DNA from: Schizochytrium sp. CCTCC M209059
Taxonomy: Eukaryota; Sar; Bigyra; Thraustochytrida; Thraustochytriidae
NCBI GenBank assembly: GCA_000818945.1
Contig: KN805374.1
Span: forward strand, 458,530 to 522,529
Direction of reading: 5' to 3'
DNA: 64,000 nt
Position 1 is the first letter of the stretch. Each line of letters begins with the position of its first letter. Below, one piece after another: positions 48,557 to 58,879 of the stretch. The translations under genes and the position numbers were made by a program. Under the pieces are notes generated by a model. The model did not search any database and was not told the DNA's origin. It worked only from the letters and a program-made list of their open reading frames with translations.

Positions 48557-51500
48557 ATGGAGCGGGACCTCTTTCGTCTCACGGAGCTGCAAAACGAAGG
48601 CGTTGACGGTGATGATCGCCTGTACACAGGACGTGAGGTGGCCGTCCGCAGGGAAGGCCAGAGAGCAGCCAAAGCTCTCAAAGAAGATGCGGACAATGGC
48701 GAAGAAAAGAAGGGTGAAAGGGAGGAGCAGGGCACCATGGACATCATGATGCTCCTTGACATTGACAAGGTGCCTGCGCTGCGCGAAGAATTCGAACAAA
48801 AGGAAGAGGGCCTGGAGCTTGCCGAGTTCGTGTACGTGATGCGCAAGTATCTCAAGCGATCGCATCTGGACGACGCGCAACTCGTTTCTGATCTTTGCGA
48901 ACTCTTTGCTCAAATCGATGTTAACGGCGACGGAACAATGGAATGGGACGAGTTCACTTCATTCATTGTTGAGACTGGAAATGTGGAGCGCATGGATGGT
49001 CCAAGCAGCATCCAGCCCTACACCTTGACGGCTTGGCAGGACGACTGCAAACACCTGGGCTTTGTCGAGCGAGCATACTACTTTTCCGACATTGGCAAGT
49101 TCGGAACTTGCGAAACGCAGTCCAACACGCTCAACTTGTACCATCCCGTATCCCTGGAACTAGAGAGGCGTCTTACAATCGAGGAAGGAAGCATTCTTTG
49201 TGCTACGTATCTGAGCGGACATGCCGAGTTCGCCATGGCAAGCTCGAATCTGTCCATTTCTATCATTGACGATGCAACGCAGCGCGAACGTCTTCGTTTT
49301 GATTCAGACACCTCGCAGACCTGCCTGGACTGGAGTCCAAACTCCAAATCTCTTTATTCAGCTGGCCTCAATGGCATTGTGCATTGTTGGGACGTCGAGG
49401 ACGGCCGCGAAAAACACTGTATGGGCGGTGTCTTGAACACCTACTCGCACTTTATCATGAAGGAGTCCCATACAGACATGGTCCTTGACCTTTTACGAAT
49501 CGAGTCTCTTGGGAGCATTGCTTCGGCTTCCATGGACCGGACGATTCGACTTTGGGATGTACATACGGGCCGCCACAAAAAGACTCTGGAAGGTCATGAA
49601 AAGGGCGTTCGATCCCTGGCCTACAACGACGAGTACAGGTTCATGGTGAGCGCAGGTTTTGACTATGACGCTTTGGTGTGGAATCCATATGTAGAGCATC
49701 TCATCCTGCGGCTGCACGGGCATAATGCTCCTCTATGCAAGGTCGAGATGATTCCCGACTCCCCGCAAATCATCACGGCTGACACAAGTGGCACCTTTAA
49801 AGTGTGGGATATTCGCAACTTTGGCTGCGTGCAGACATTTGCCCCGGATACGGATGAAACGCTGCATACCTTTGCCAGCGCGACGCCATACAAGATGCTT
49901 CTTGCAACTGGTCGACGCATGCACCAATTTCAGTACGAGACGCTGAAAAACCCAGACAGGACTAATGATGCCCCCACGTTTTGCGCGCTGCTCAATGAAA
50001 CGACACTGACTATTCTTACAGCTTCACATCAGGACGTTCGGCTTTGGGATGCACAAAAGGGCGTTTTACTCAACCGTTTCCGAGGTCTCATGGATGGCGC
50101 AGAGCTCACTGCAGTCTGTCTTGACGACCGAGAGCGCAAATTCATCGTTGGCGACCATCTCGGCCGCATTCAGGTCTTTGATTATATGAACGGCTGTGAA
50201 ATGAAGGCATTTGCATACCCGCATCGTGCGCACAAATCTGAGGTTTCTGCGCTCATTTATTGCAATGAGCACAAGATTGTCATTTCCTCCGGGTGGGATG
50301 ATACCATTATTTTGCATGACGAAATGGATCCGGAAGAGGGCATCATGCTTCGCACCCTTGAAGGCGGTCATCATGGCGCCGATATATCCGCGCTTACCTT
50401 TTCGCACAAGCTTTCACTCATCGCTTCGGGCTCGCCGTGCGCTGAAGCGTCCATTGTGCTGTGGGACTTTGAGTTTGGCCGTGTTGAAGCAGTTCTTTTG
50501 CAAGATCTCGACAATGAGGCGCAGGCAACGCGACAGGCCAAAGGAGACAAAAAGAAAAAAATGACTTCCAAGATGATTACTGCTCTCGCATTCATTGACG
50601 AGAGCTTTCCGGGAATCGTCAGTGCCGACGACGCGGGAGGGCTGGTTTTTTGGGCCGTTCGGCCGGCTTCGCGTTGGCGGAGCCAGCCTCTCGCTCGAAT
50701 TGTTAACCGTCATGAGAACCAGCCAGCTGCCATATCCGTCATAAGTCTACATCAGGAAAAACAGTTGGTCTTCACCGCAGACGATCAAGGCTATGTAAGA
50801 ACGTGGGACTATTCTTCGCTCGTGACTCAAGTCGAGGCAGATATTGGAGACTTCAAGCCTCACGAGTGTGAGAATGCCAGACGACGTATCCACATGGACG
50901 TATCGGCCAAGGGTCCTCTTGCGAATTTGCGCTCGCCGCGCGCACCTGTATCAAGTGCAGCCTTTCATGCGAATGGGAGCGACAAGCGGGGCTCAACCGC
51001 GAGCATGGCGACAAGTGTATTTTGCGGAAGCGATGTCGTGACTCAGCTCCACGCGTGGGAGGCGCACGCGGAAGGTATTCAATTTATGCAGCTCAAGGTT
51101 GAAGGTGACTACTCTTGTGTCATTACCGCCGCGAGTGATTGTCTCGTTCGCGTGTGGGACCTTGAAGGCAATCCGCTTGGCACACTACGTCAAGGTGAGA
51201 CCTGCATGGCTCCAGATTGGAAGTTACAGGTCGACATTGTCTCGCGTAATGCTCAAAAGATGGGTCAAGCGGAGAACATCTTGGCTGAGATGGACAATCT
51301 TCAAGAGGAATTTGCTGCAGCACGCGCAGCGATTGAGGATGGCGACACAGGCGATCACGATGACGATGACTTGTCTGCGCAAATTGAAGACTATCTCACG
51401 GCCTCCTTTTCAAAGCGCAGAGGCAGACGAACCGAGGATGCACGCTCTTCAGGTTTTGATGAGTCAAAGTTGTCACAAGATTCTGCGCCCTATCAGAGGC

Positions 51501-51604
51501 GGACGCCACGGCTTGCGCCTGTTGGAGCCAAGATGGCCGGTCGAGGATATTCCAATACGTTCCGAGGAAGAAAGTACCGCGCCGCACTTGCTAAACGTAA
51601 ATGA
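48557..51604 (+). CDS. EF-hand and WD40-repeat protein
   Basis: 1015 residues from ATG at 48557 (MERDLFRLTEL). The frame is open upstream through a GTG to a splice-acceptor-like site, but no upstream ATG is in frame. The N-terminal ~150 residues hold an EF-hand pair: a degenerate one near EQKEEGLELAEFVYVMRKYL and a canonical loop DVNGDGTMEWDEF. About a dozen WD40 repeats follow, with clear WD/GH landmarks (IVHCWDVEDGREK, RTIRLWDVHTGRHKKTLEGH, GTFKVWDIRNFG, IVLWDFEFG, LVRVWDLEGNPLG), probably two propellers. The last ~120 residues are basic and disordered. The EF-hand plus double-propeller plan is common in protist and animal flagellar or scaffold proteins (WDR49/WDR64 type); a ciliary role is inference. 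Confidence 0.82.
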   Translation: MERDLFRLTELQNEGVDGDDRLYTGREVAVRREGQRAAKALKEDADNGEEKKGEREEQGTMDIMMLLDIDKVPALREEFEQKEEGLELAEFVYVMRKYLKRSHLDDAQLVSDLCELFAQIDVNGDGTMEWDEFTSFIVETGNVERMDGPSSIQPYTLTAWQDDCKHLGFVERAYYFSDIGKFGTCETQSNTLNLYHPVSLELERRLTIEEGSILCATYLSGHAEFAMASSNLSISIIDDATQRERLRFDSDTSQTCLDWSPNSKSLYSAGLNGIVHCWDVEDGREKHCMGGVLNTYSHFIMKESHTDMVLDLLRIESLGSIASASMDRTIRLWDVHTGRHKKTLEGHEKGVRSLAYNDEYRFMVSAGFDYDALVWNPYVEHLILRLHGHNAPLCKVEMIPDSPQIITADTSGTFKVWDIRNFGCVQTFAPDTDETLHTFASATPYKMLLATGRRMHQFQYETLKNPDRTNDAPTFCALLNETTLTILTASHQDVRLWDAQKGVLLNRFRGLMDGAELTAVCLDDRERKFIVGDHLGRIQVFDYMNGCEMKAFAYPHRAHKSEVSALIYCNEHKIVISSGWDDTIILHDEMDPEEGIMLRTLEGGHHGADISALTFSHKLSLIASGSPCAEASIVLWDFEFGRVEAVLLQDLDNEAQATRQAKGDKKKKMTSKMITALAFIDESFPGIVSADDAGGLVFWAVRPASRWRSQPLARIVNRHENQPAAISVISLHQEKQLVFTADDQGYVRTWDYSSLVTQVEADIGDFKPHECENARRRIHMDVSAKGPLANLRSPRAPVSSAAFHANGSDKRGSTASMATSVFCGSDVVTQLHAWEAHAEGIQFMQLKVEGDYSCVITAASDCLVRVWDLEGNPLGTLRQGETCMAPDWKLQVDIVSRNAQKMGQAENILAEMDNLQEEFAAARAAIEDGDTGDHDDDDLSAQIEDYLTASFSKRRGRRTEDARSSGFDESKLSQDSAPYQRRTPRLAPVGAKMAGRGYSNTFRGRKYRAALAKRK

Positions 51605-51793
51605 ATATGACATCATCTGAATCGTAGCAATTTCATCTTCATGAGGTGTTGAAGATTGCGCTTGCGAGCTTGAATGGACGTCCTGCGAGCATATTTTTCC
51701 ATGAAGTCAAACTTGCACCTTACAAGAACGCAGAAGGCGAGTATACAGTCAAAAGAAGCGAAATAGGAAACATTGATCTTATCTGTCAATCGC

Positions 51794-54700
51794 TTAGTAA
51801 CCAAAAGTAATGTACAAGAGGAAGCTCAGTAGGCCTACAATGAATAACAAAGTGAAACGAAAGTCCAGTCTCTTTGCAGAAAGTTTCGATTTCGCGATTT
51901 TTGCAGCTTGAAGCGATTTGAACTGATTACAAGCAAGCTCAACTGTCTGCAAAGCACCCTGATCTCGAAGAATTTTATTCGAGGATGGAGCACAAGAGAG
52001 TGCTAATAGAAGAATGCACGCATATTCCAGCACAGGCCTGTCCCGAGGATGGTTGCGCATAGCCGCGACGATCTCTTTCCCAACCTCGAGGTCTTGCACG
52101 AGGATCTTACGATTGCGTTTGTTGTATGTAAGACTGAAGAGAGCTTTGCACGCATTCGTCTGGATGAATGCGCTTCCGGAATGCTTGCGCATGGCCGCGA
52201 CGATATCCGTGGCGACCTCAAGCTCTTGCCCGAGGATTTCCTTGTTGCGATCATTTACTGCGAGGTTCCGAATAGCTCCGCATGCATGTTGCTGTATATA
52301 TTCGCTTTCGGGATGGTTGCGCATGGCCGCGACGATCTCTTTGCCGACCTCAAGCTCTTGCCCGAGGATTTCCTTGTTGCGGTCGTTTAGTGCGAGATTC
52401 TGAAGGGCTCCGCATGCTTTCGCTTGAATGATTGCGCTCCGGGGATGGTTGCGCATGGCCGCGACGATCTCCTTGCCAACATTAACTTCTTGTCCGAGGA
52501 TCTCCTGGTTGCGGTCGTTTACTGCGAGGTGACTAAGAGCAGCGGAGGCATGTTGCTGTATATATTCGCTTTCGGGATGGTTCCGCATGGCGGCGGCGAT
52601 CTCGATGCCGGCCTTGAGGTCCAGTCCGAGGATCTTTCTGTTGCAATCATTGATTGCGAGATTCCAAAGCGCAAAGCAGGCGTTTCTTTGGAGCATTGCG
52701 CTCCCTGGATGCTTGCGCATGGCCGCAATAATGTCTTTGCTGACCCCTACCTTTTGCCCGAGAATCACTTTGTTTCGATCATCGACTGCAAGTCCACCTA
52801 GAACTCCGCAGGCTTTCTCTAGGACAGCTACGCTCCTGGGATGAACGCGCATAGCCGCGGCGATCTCCTCGCCGACCTCAAGCTCTTGTCCGAGAATCAC
52901 CTGATTGCGTTTATTATTCAATGCAATATTCCAAAGAGCTCCGCATGCTTGCTTCTGAACGTCTTCGCTCCAGCGGTGTTTGCGCATACCTGCCAGGATC
53001 TCCCGGCCTACCTCGAGGTATTGCCCGAGGATCACTTGGTTGCGAGTATTGGCTGCGAGACACGAAAGAGCTCCGCAGGCATTCTCCTGAATGATGGTAC
53101 TCCGGGGATGGTTACGCATGGCCTCGACAATCTCGTTGCCGACCTTGAGCTCTTGCCCGAGAATGTCCTTGTTCCGGGGATTGGTTGCGAGATTATAAAG
53201 AGCTCCGCAGGCATCCTCCTGTACAGCTTCGCTTCTGGGATGATTGCGCATGGCCGCGACGATCTCTTTACTGACCTGTAGCTCTTGCTCAAGGATCACC
53301 TGGTTGCGGTTGTTAGCTGCGAGTCTCAGAAGAGTTTCACACGCTTGACTTTGAACAGCTTCGCTTCCGGGTAGCGTGCGCATGGCCTCGACAATTGCTT
53401 TGCCGACCTTGAGCTCTTGCCCAAGGATCATTCGATTGCGATCATTGCAAGCTGCGAGTTTCGATATAGTTTCGCACGCTTGTCTTTGAACAATTTCACT
53501 TCCTGGATGCTTGCGCATGGCCTCGAGGATGTCTTTCCCGACCTGGAGCTTTTGCCCAAAGATAATTTGGTTGCGGTTGTTATTTGCAAGATTCGAAAGA
53601 GCACCGCATGCTAGATATTGGACACGTGCGCTCCCAGGATGCAAGCGCATGGCCAATGCAATCTCCTTGCCGACCTCGAGCTCTTGCGCGAGGATCACCT
53701 GGTTGCGAGCATTGTTGACTGCGAGATTCAAAAGAGCAGAGCAGGCAAGTCTCTGAACATCTTCGCTCTTGGGATGGTTGCGCATGGCCGTAACGATCTC
53801 CTTGCCGACCTCGAGCTCTTGTCCGAGGATGATCTTGTTGCGATCGTTGAATGCGAGAGTATCGAGAGCTCCGCATGCTTTTATTTGAACAGATTCGCTC
53901 CCAGGATGGTTGCGCATGGCCGAGGCGATCCCCCTTCCAACCTCGAGCTTTTGCCCGAGGATCAACTTATTGTGATCATTGACTGCGAGATTCCAAAGAG
54001 CTCCGCATGCTTGTTTCTGAACAGATTCGCTCTTGGGATGGTTGCGCATGGCCGCGAAGATCTCTTTGCCGACCTCAAGTTCTTGTCCGAGGATGACTTT
54101 GTTGCGGTCGTTGAATGCGAGAGCATCAAGAGCAGAGCAGGCAATTTTTTGAACAGATTCGCTTCTGGGATGGTTGTACATGGCTGCGACAATCCCCTTA
54201 CCAACCTCGAGCTTTCGCCCGAGGATCACCATGTTGCGGCGGTTGGCTGCGAGATTCCGAAGAGCAGAGCAGGCATTCTTCTGAACAGATTCGCTTTCGG
54301 GATGTTTGCGCATGGCAACAACGATCTCGTTGGCAACCTCAAGGTGCTGCCCGAGGACCACATGATTGCGTTTATTGGATGCGAGAAACAACAATGCTCC
54401 GCATGCATTCTTCTGAACAAGTTCGCTTTCGGAATGGCTGCGCATCGCCGCGACGATCTCCTTGCCAACCTCGAGCTCGTGTCCAAGGATGACTTTGTTG
54501 CGATTGTTGTTCGATGCGAGATTCGCAAGTGCCCCGCATGCTTTCTCCTGCAAGCTCTCGCTTCCGCGATGGTTACGCATTGCCGTAACGACGTCCTTGC
54601 CGACCTCGAGCTCTTGTCCAAGGACCACACGGTTGCGCTGGTTGGATGCGAGATTGAGCAGAGCTCGACATGCTTGTCTTTGAACACATTCGCTCCAGGG

Positions 54701-55243
54701 ATGATTGCGCATGGCCTTAACTATCTCGTTGCCAACCTTTAGCTCCTGCCCGAGAGTTTCTTTGTTGCGGCTTTGAAACGCTAGACTGACAAGCGCTCCA
54801 CATGCATTCTCCTGGATAACTTCGCTCATGGGATGGTTAAGCATGGCCGTGATGATCTCCTTGCCGACCTTAAGCTCCTGCCCGAGAATCTCTTTATTGC
54901 GAGCATCGACTGCAAGACTCCAGAGAGCGGAGCAGGCATTTTTCTGAACATCTTCGCTCCCAGAATGGTTGTGCATGGCCGCGAGGATCTCCTTGCCGAC
55001 CCCGAGCTCTTGGGCGAGGATAACTTTGTTGCGGTCGTTGTTGGCTGCAAGCTTCGCAAGAGCTCCGCAAGCCTCCTTCTGCACAAGTTCGCTCTTCGCA
55101 TAATTGCGCAAGGCCTCGATTAACTCGTTGGCTACCTCAAGCCGTAGCTCTTGTCCGGAATCCTCGTGGGCTATCGCGCAAAGTCTCTCGACAACTTGAC
55201 ATGCTTGCGCCTGCTCGGCTTCGCTCACGGATTGGGCTGACAT
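51794..55243 (-). CDS. Tail-anchored protein of 24 armadillo-like repeats
   Basis: 1149 residues, one exon, ATG at 55243. After ~40 residues, 24 near-identical repeats of about 42 residues run to residue ~1100. Each has the core VQ-x-x-ACGAL-x-NLA-x-N-x-RN and ILGQELEVGKEIVAAMR-NHP. A Lys-rich stretch (KIAKSKLSAKRLD) and one hydrophobic helix (LLFIVGLLSFLLYITFG) end one residue later, as in tail-anchored membrane proteins. At DNA level the repeat period is about 126 bp, with long identical words, which points to recent expansion or gene conversion. Armadillo solenoids bind other proteins; the tail anchor would place this one on ER, mitochondrial outer or another membrane facing the cytosol. 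Binding partners cannot be inferred. The assembly could mis-count repeats here. Confidence 0.85.
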   Translation of the reverse strand: MSAQSVSEAEQAQACQVVERLCAIAHEDSGQELRLEVANELIEALRNYAKSELVQKEACGALAKLAANNDRNKVILAQELGVGKEILAAMHNHSGSEDVQKNACSALWSLAVDARNKEILGQELKVGKEIITAMLNHPMSEVIQENACGALVSLAFQSRNKETLGQELKVGNEIVKAMRNHPWSECVQRQACRALLNLASNQRNRVVLGQELEVGKDVVTAMRNHRGSESLQEKACGALANLASNNNRNKVILGHELEVGKEIVAAMRSHSESELVQKNACGALLFLASNKRNHVVLGQHLEVANEIVVAMRKHPESESVQKNACSALRNLAANRRNMVILGRKLEVGKGIVAAMYNHPRSESVQKIACSALDALAFNDRNKVILGQELEVGKEIFAAMRNHPKSESVQKQACGALWNLAVNDHNKLILGQKLEVGRGIASAMRNHPGSESVQIKACGALDTLAFNDRNKIILGQELEVGKEIVTAMRNHPKSEDVQRLACSALLNLAVNNARNQVILAQELEVGKEIALAMRLHPGSARVQYLACGALSNLANNNRNQIIFGQKLQVGKDILEAMRKHPGSEIVQRQACETISKLAACNDRNRMILGQELKVGKAIVEAMRTLPGSEAVQSQACETLLRLAANNRNQVILEQELQVSKEIVAAMRNHPRSEAVQEDACGALYNLATNPRNKDILGQELKVGNEIVEAMRNHPRSTIIQENACGALSCLAANTRNQVILGQYLEVGREILAGMRKHRWSEDVQKQACGALWNIALNNKRNQVILGQELEVGEEIAAAMRVHPRSVAVLEKACGVLGGLAVDDRNKVILGQKVGVSKDIIAAMRKHPGSAMLQRNACFALWNLAINDCNRKILGLDLKAGIEIAAAMRNHPESEYIQQHASAALSHLAVNDRNQEILGQEVNVGKEIVAAMRNHPRSAIIQAKACGALQNLALNDRNKEILGQELEVGKEIVAAMRNHPESEYIQQHACGAIRNLAVNDRNKEILGQELEVATDIVAAMRKHSGSAFIQTNACKALFSLTYNKRNRKILVQDLEVGKEIVAAMRNHPRDRPVLEYACILLLALSCAPSSNKILRDQGALQTVELACNQFKSLQAAKIAKSKLSAKRLDFRFTLLFIVGLLSFLLYITFGY

Positions 55244-56743
55244 AATACAAGTATCAGATTTGCTGCTTACATGGAGAAGCGCACACTACAGATTTGCGTG
55301 ACACGATTTCTTTCCTCTTTTCCTAACCTCCGCGAGTCTACGATACCTACTTTTTTTTTTTTCGTGATACAGCCGGACAAAGCCGCACACTGGCCAGCCC
55401 ATTCTACGCTTAGTAGGGTATAAAATACACCAAAGGGCATAAAAAGTTGCACACGGCCTAATCGTTCCAAAGATTCTAGCAGGGTCTTTCTTTCTAAAGA
55501 GAGCCAAAGCTTCTGCGGGACTCGGACGGCCCGCCAGCTGCGCATTCATTCGTATTAGCCTACTACGTACATCGTACATCCATCTCTTCAATCTATTTAA
55601 TCGACACACTCGCGCGGGATAGAGAAAGAGAGAAGAAAGACATAAGTCGCGAACCCATCTCACCACGGGTCAAGGGCGGGTCATCCCCCGTGGACACAGG
55701 GTCCGTCCAGCCCAATCTGAATATGACCCACGTGCCTAATTTAGCAAGCAAGAGCTCTGGTCTGATGGTGCTCGCCAAAGGACCGTGTGCAAGCTCGCGG
55801 CGATGTCAAGTATGCGTGGTAACCATCGAAACAACAAGGCCGCTCTCGTTCACAGCTAAGCCGTAGCTGCGTTCAACATCAAGCAACTGTGCAAGTAGTG
55901 CATATTTAGATGCGACGCTGCCTGAATTACGCACCCATAGCCCTGCTCGCACGGCAAAATGACGCATGTTCTTTTTTTCTGTCGACCATGCCGAAGGAGA
56001 GGACCGCAGAAGGCACATGTAACAGCCAATACGGGAATGCTGACGACGAGCGCTAACAGAATCTTAAAAGAACGATTCATTGGGACATGAAAACTCGACC
56101 TTTTCTGTCTCTCGAAATTTGCGGTGAATTAAAAGTAATGATTTACACCAAGCTCGAAGTGAACGTCCAACCCAGTGTTTGTCAATCCAATATATGAAGA
56201 TCAGCAAGAGTGGCTTGAGATCTGCTGCTAGTCCCAATCCAACAAACTTTGCAGCCATTGGTTGGGAGCTTGTATCCATTTTTATGGGCGCGTGTGCCAT
56301 TTCAGTATTGAGAATCTTTTGAAATCGCAAAAGATCAAGGCCACTGCACTAAGGCACGTTTTTTTTTGTTTTTTTTTAAATAAAAGAAGAATCTTCAAGG
56401 AAGGAAGGAAGGAAGGAAGGAAAGCCTCTCCCGCTCGCTTTGTCCCTGATAACTTTCATTGGGAGAAGTTTTGTAGATTTCGCGCACACACAAACTTGGC
56501 TAGGATCTAAACGATGAAGTGTCGAGCCAAGAGAGCTTTGTGCAAAGCCAAGAAATGAGTAAGGAGCGAGAGCGCCTCCCGATCACTTGGTCCCCAATGA
56601 CTTTTTCATCGGGAGACAAATTCGCGCGGAGGCAACATTGGCTGAGCTCGATGATCAAACGGAGCTCTTCATTCAGCAATCCAGCAATGCAAAGCTCTTG
56701 AGCTGTCTTGAGCGGACAACAGAACAGCTTGCTTTGGCGCAAA
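55244..56743. other. Head-to-head intergenic region, 1.5 kb
   Basis: No convincing gene: frames are short and none carries a recognisable motif. It contains a T11 tract near 55350, T runs with TAAATAAAAG near 56360-56390, an AAGG run at 56396-56421, and the diverged duplication at 56425-56665. Confidence 0.45.
56425..56665. repeat. Diverged tandem duplication upstream of the 202-residue gene
   Basis: CCTCTCCCGCTCGCTTTGTCC (split by small changes) at 56425 pairs with CCTCCCGATCACTTGGTCC at 56574. Both go on to a TGA-ACTTT, CATTGGGAGA or CATCGGGAGA, ATTTCGCGC or ATTCGCGCG, and then a TTGGCT word. Spacing is about 149 bp, with clear drift. Confidence 0.65.
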
Positions 56744-57352
56744 ATGAATGACCTTGCGACCGAGGATCTAGGACTCTACAAAGACTTTCTTGCTTCTCTA
56801 CATTTCTCAGAGGAATTTCTTTCGCAGGTGAATATATGGTACGGCGACGTGATTGCGTGGAGAACGCAAGGCAATGGACCAACTATGATCGCCATGGTGG
56901 CGCATCCTTGGCTCTTGCCTGTTCTTCGCGATGGAGATTTACTTTGGCGACTTTGGGCCCAACGCGCGCCGACAGTCTACTTTCTGGTCTCGCACGTGGG
57001 TCAATTGGGTACGCCCGACGCCCTTGCGCTTGTGGCAAAGCGCTCGCTGACTTTCCTTCACGTTTTACGTCGCCATTCTCGTCCAACGACGGGCCCCGGG
57101 CCCCATGCAGAGTTGGAGCTCTTTTTTGCCAGCGTTCCTCTCGAACAGCGCCCCATCGCAAACACGGAGCAAGCCAGGACAGAAGCGAGACATTGGCTTT
57201 GGCGTCAGGTTGCTCGCCTGCGAGCCTCTGGCCAGCTGGCGCCATCATCGCCTACTCTCGCGACGGAGAGCTCGTCGAACGACAGCAGCAACTTGATGAT
57301 AAGCGATAGCGAAAACGGGACTCCCGATGAGGGGGATTTGAGCGAGCCTTAA
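56744..57352 (+). CDS. Unrecognised 202-residue protein
   Basis: ATG at 56744 (MNDLATEDLG); the frame is open 36 bp upstream only to a TTG. The N-terminal ~120 residues look like a folded alpha/beta domain rich in Trp (YGDVIAWRTQGNGPTMIAMVAHPWLLPVLRDGDLLWRLW, broken here as alternating strands and helices; then APTVYFLVSHVG). The C-terminal ~50 residues are Ser/Asp-rich and disordered (SSNDSSNLMISDSENGTPDE). There is no signal peptide or membrane helix. Codon and composition look like its neighbours, supporting a real gene. I do not recognise the family. An upstream exon cannot be excluded. Confidence 0.6.
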   Translation: MNDLATEDLGLYKDFLASLHFSEEFLSQVNIWYGDVIAWRTQGNGPTMIAMVAHPWLLPVLRDGDLLWRLWAQRAPTVYFLVSHVGQLGTPDALALVAKRSLTFLHVLRRHSRPTTGPGPHAELELFFASVPLEQRPIANTEQARTEARHWLWRQVARLRASGQLAPSSPTLATESSSNDSSNLMISDSENGTPDEGDLSEP

Positions 57353-57592
57353 ACTAGATCCGTTGCGCTCGAACGAGCCTTATGTTCACGAGGTCACGCT
57401 GTTTTCCCATGAGTTCTTATGCTTCTTCTTTGGTTGTTGCGCGACAGCAAGCATACAAGAGGCCGCTAGTGCCGCGACGACAGAAGTTTCTTCTTTTGTG
57501 CTGCGATAGCGAGCAGATAAGTGGCCGCAGTCGCTGCGACGGCAGAAACTGTCGTCGCAGACGCACCAAGGACCACCAAAGCCTCGACCACC

Positions 57593-58798
57593 ATGCCCGA
57601 CTACATGGAGAAGGCCCTGAGCAAACTGCGACATGCCAAGACGGTGAGCTCCAATGATAGCGGAGAGGATCGCGAAAAGGGTACTGATGATGTACATGTA
57701 GCGCGACCTGGCATGCGTCGCAGAGCGTCGTGGAAGCTGAGCAGCGAGTTGGAGCGTGCAGACGCATATTGCGGCTCACAGGTTCACGACAGCTTTATGC
57801 AGGCGTGCGAGCGCGGTGACACACGCTTCGTGACGGAATGCTTGCAAGGCTGCAAAGATGGTGGACTGAAACTATTGCAACGAAATCGACGCGCGCTTCA
57901 TGTCGCGTGCTGGTCAGCAAACGTGGGCGTTGCCCGAGCACTTCTCGAGGCTGCGCCTTGGCTCATTCATGAACGCGATGAAACTCATACGACCCCGCTC
58001 ATGGAAGCTTGTCTTGGAACGCAAAACCACATCAAGCTTCGCCTTCTTCTCGTACGGAATCTTGTGGAGCTCGAACAAGCAAATGTGCTTGCCGTGGATC
58101 GAAACAACGACACTTGCGCCCACTTGCTCGCACGTGCTGGCAACACGCTCATGCTTCGTACCCTTTTCCGTGCATCGCCACGCGCAATGCTATCACTAGA
58201 AATGCGTAATGCAAGGGGGCGGACACCAGTGGACATTGCTCAAAGAAGGACCGAGCATCCAGAGGCGGATGCAAGACTCGTCGCATTTTTACGCCAATAC
58301 ACAGGGCCAACTTTTGCGGAGATCTTGGACAAGGCTCGCCATACAGAGGACCAAACAAACCGTTTACGGCAGGCAGAACTTGATGGTTACGACAGCGTCG
58401 CCGCTGTGTCAGATCGGGCACAAGTTTATGCCGCTCAGGTTGCGGCACTTTGTCATGAAAAGCATCTCGCCGCCGAGACTCAGCGACAGCAAAGCGAGAA
58501 ATTATACACGGATGCAGCTGTCAAGAACGCCACAGGCAAGGCACATGCTTGGCTAAAAAGCCAACATGGCGCGAACGAGCTTAATGCTTTGGCCAAGTCT
58601 GTACGAAAGGACATGCGAGGCACGCCGGACGACCGCGAAACGGCAAATATGAATGAAGGACAACTCCGAGATCTGGCCAAGACTCGCGCCAAGGAGATGT
58701 TATTACGACGCAAACAAAATGAGGCTAAAGCCAAGGCGCTCACCGAGTTTCGGGCAAAACATCCTCCGTACGATAGCAACAATTTTCTGAAACCCTAA
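57593..58798 (+). CDS. Ankyrin-repeat protein
   Basis: 401 residues from ATG at 57593 (MPDYMEKALSK) in a CCACC context; the frame extends 72 bp upstream to a GTG only. Residues about 65-220 hold four to five ankyrin-type repeats (SFMQACERGDTRFVTECL, RALHVACWSANVGVARALLE, TTPLMEACLGTQNHIKLRLLL, DTCAHLLARAGNTLMLRTLF, GRTPVDIAQRR). The rest is a long charged helix with FAEILDKAR and a Lys/Arg-rich end, without membrane segments. Ankyrin solenoids mediate protein binding; no partner can be read. It lies 240 bp after the previous gene on the same strand and is tail-to-tail with the VOC gene (81 bp). Confidence 0.78.
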   Translation: MPDYMEKALSKLRHAKTVSSNDSGEDREKGTDDVHVARPGMRRRASWKLSSELERADAYCGSQVHDSFMQACERGDTRFVTECLQGCKDGGLKLLQRNRRALHVACWSANVGVARALLEAAPWLIHERDETHTTPLMEACLGTQNHIKLRLLLVRNLVELEQANVLAVDRNNDTCAHLLARAGNTLMLRTLFRASPRAMLSLEMRNARGRTPVDIAQRRTEHPEADARLVAFLRQYTGPTFAEILDKARHTEDQTNRLRQAELDGYDSVAAVSDRAQVYAAQVAALCHEKHLAAETQRQQSEKLYTDAAVKNATGKAHAWLKSQHGANELNALAKSVRKDMRGTPDDRETANMNEGQLRDLAKTRAKEMLLRRKQNEAKAKALTEFRAKHPPYDSNNFLKP

Positions 58799-58879
58799 TT
58801 TGTTGATTGGGTTATCTCAAACAACTTTCAAGGGCATGAGCAAGTGAAGTTGGAAAAGGAAAGAATATGAGGCAATTGA

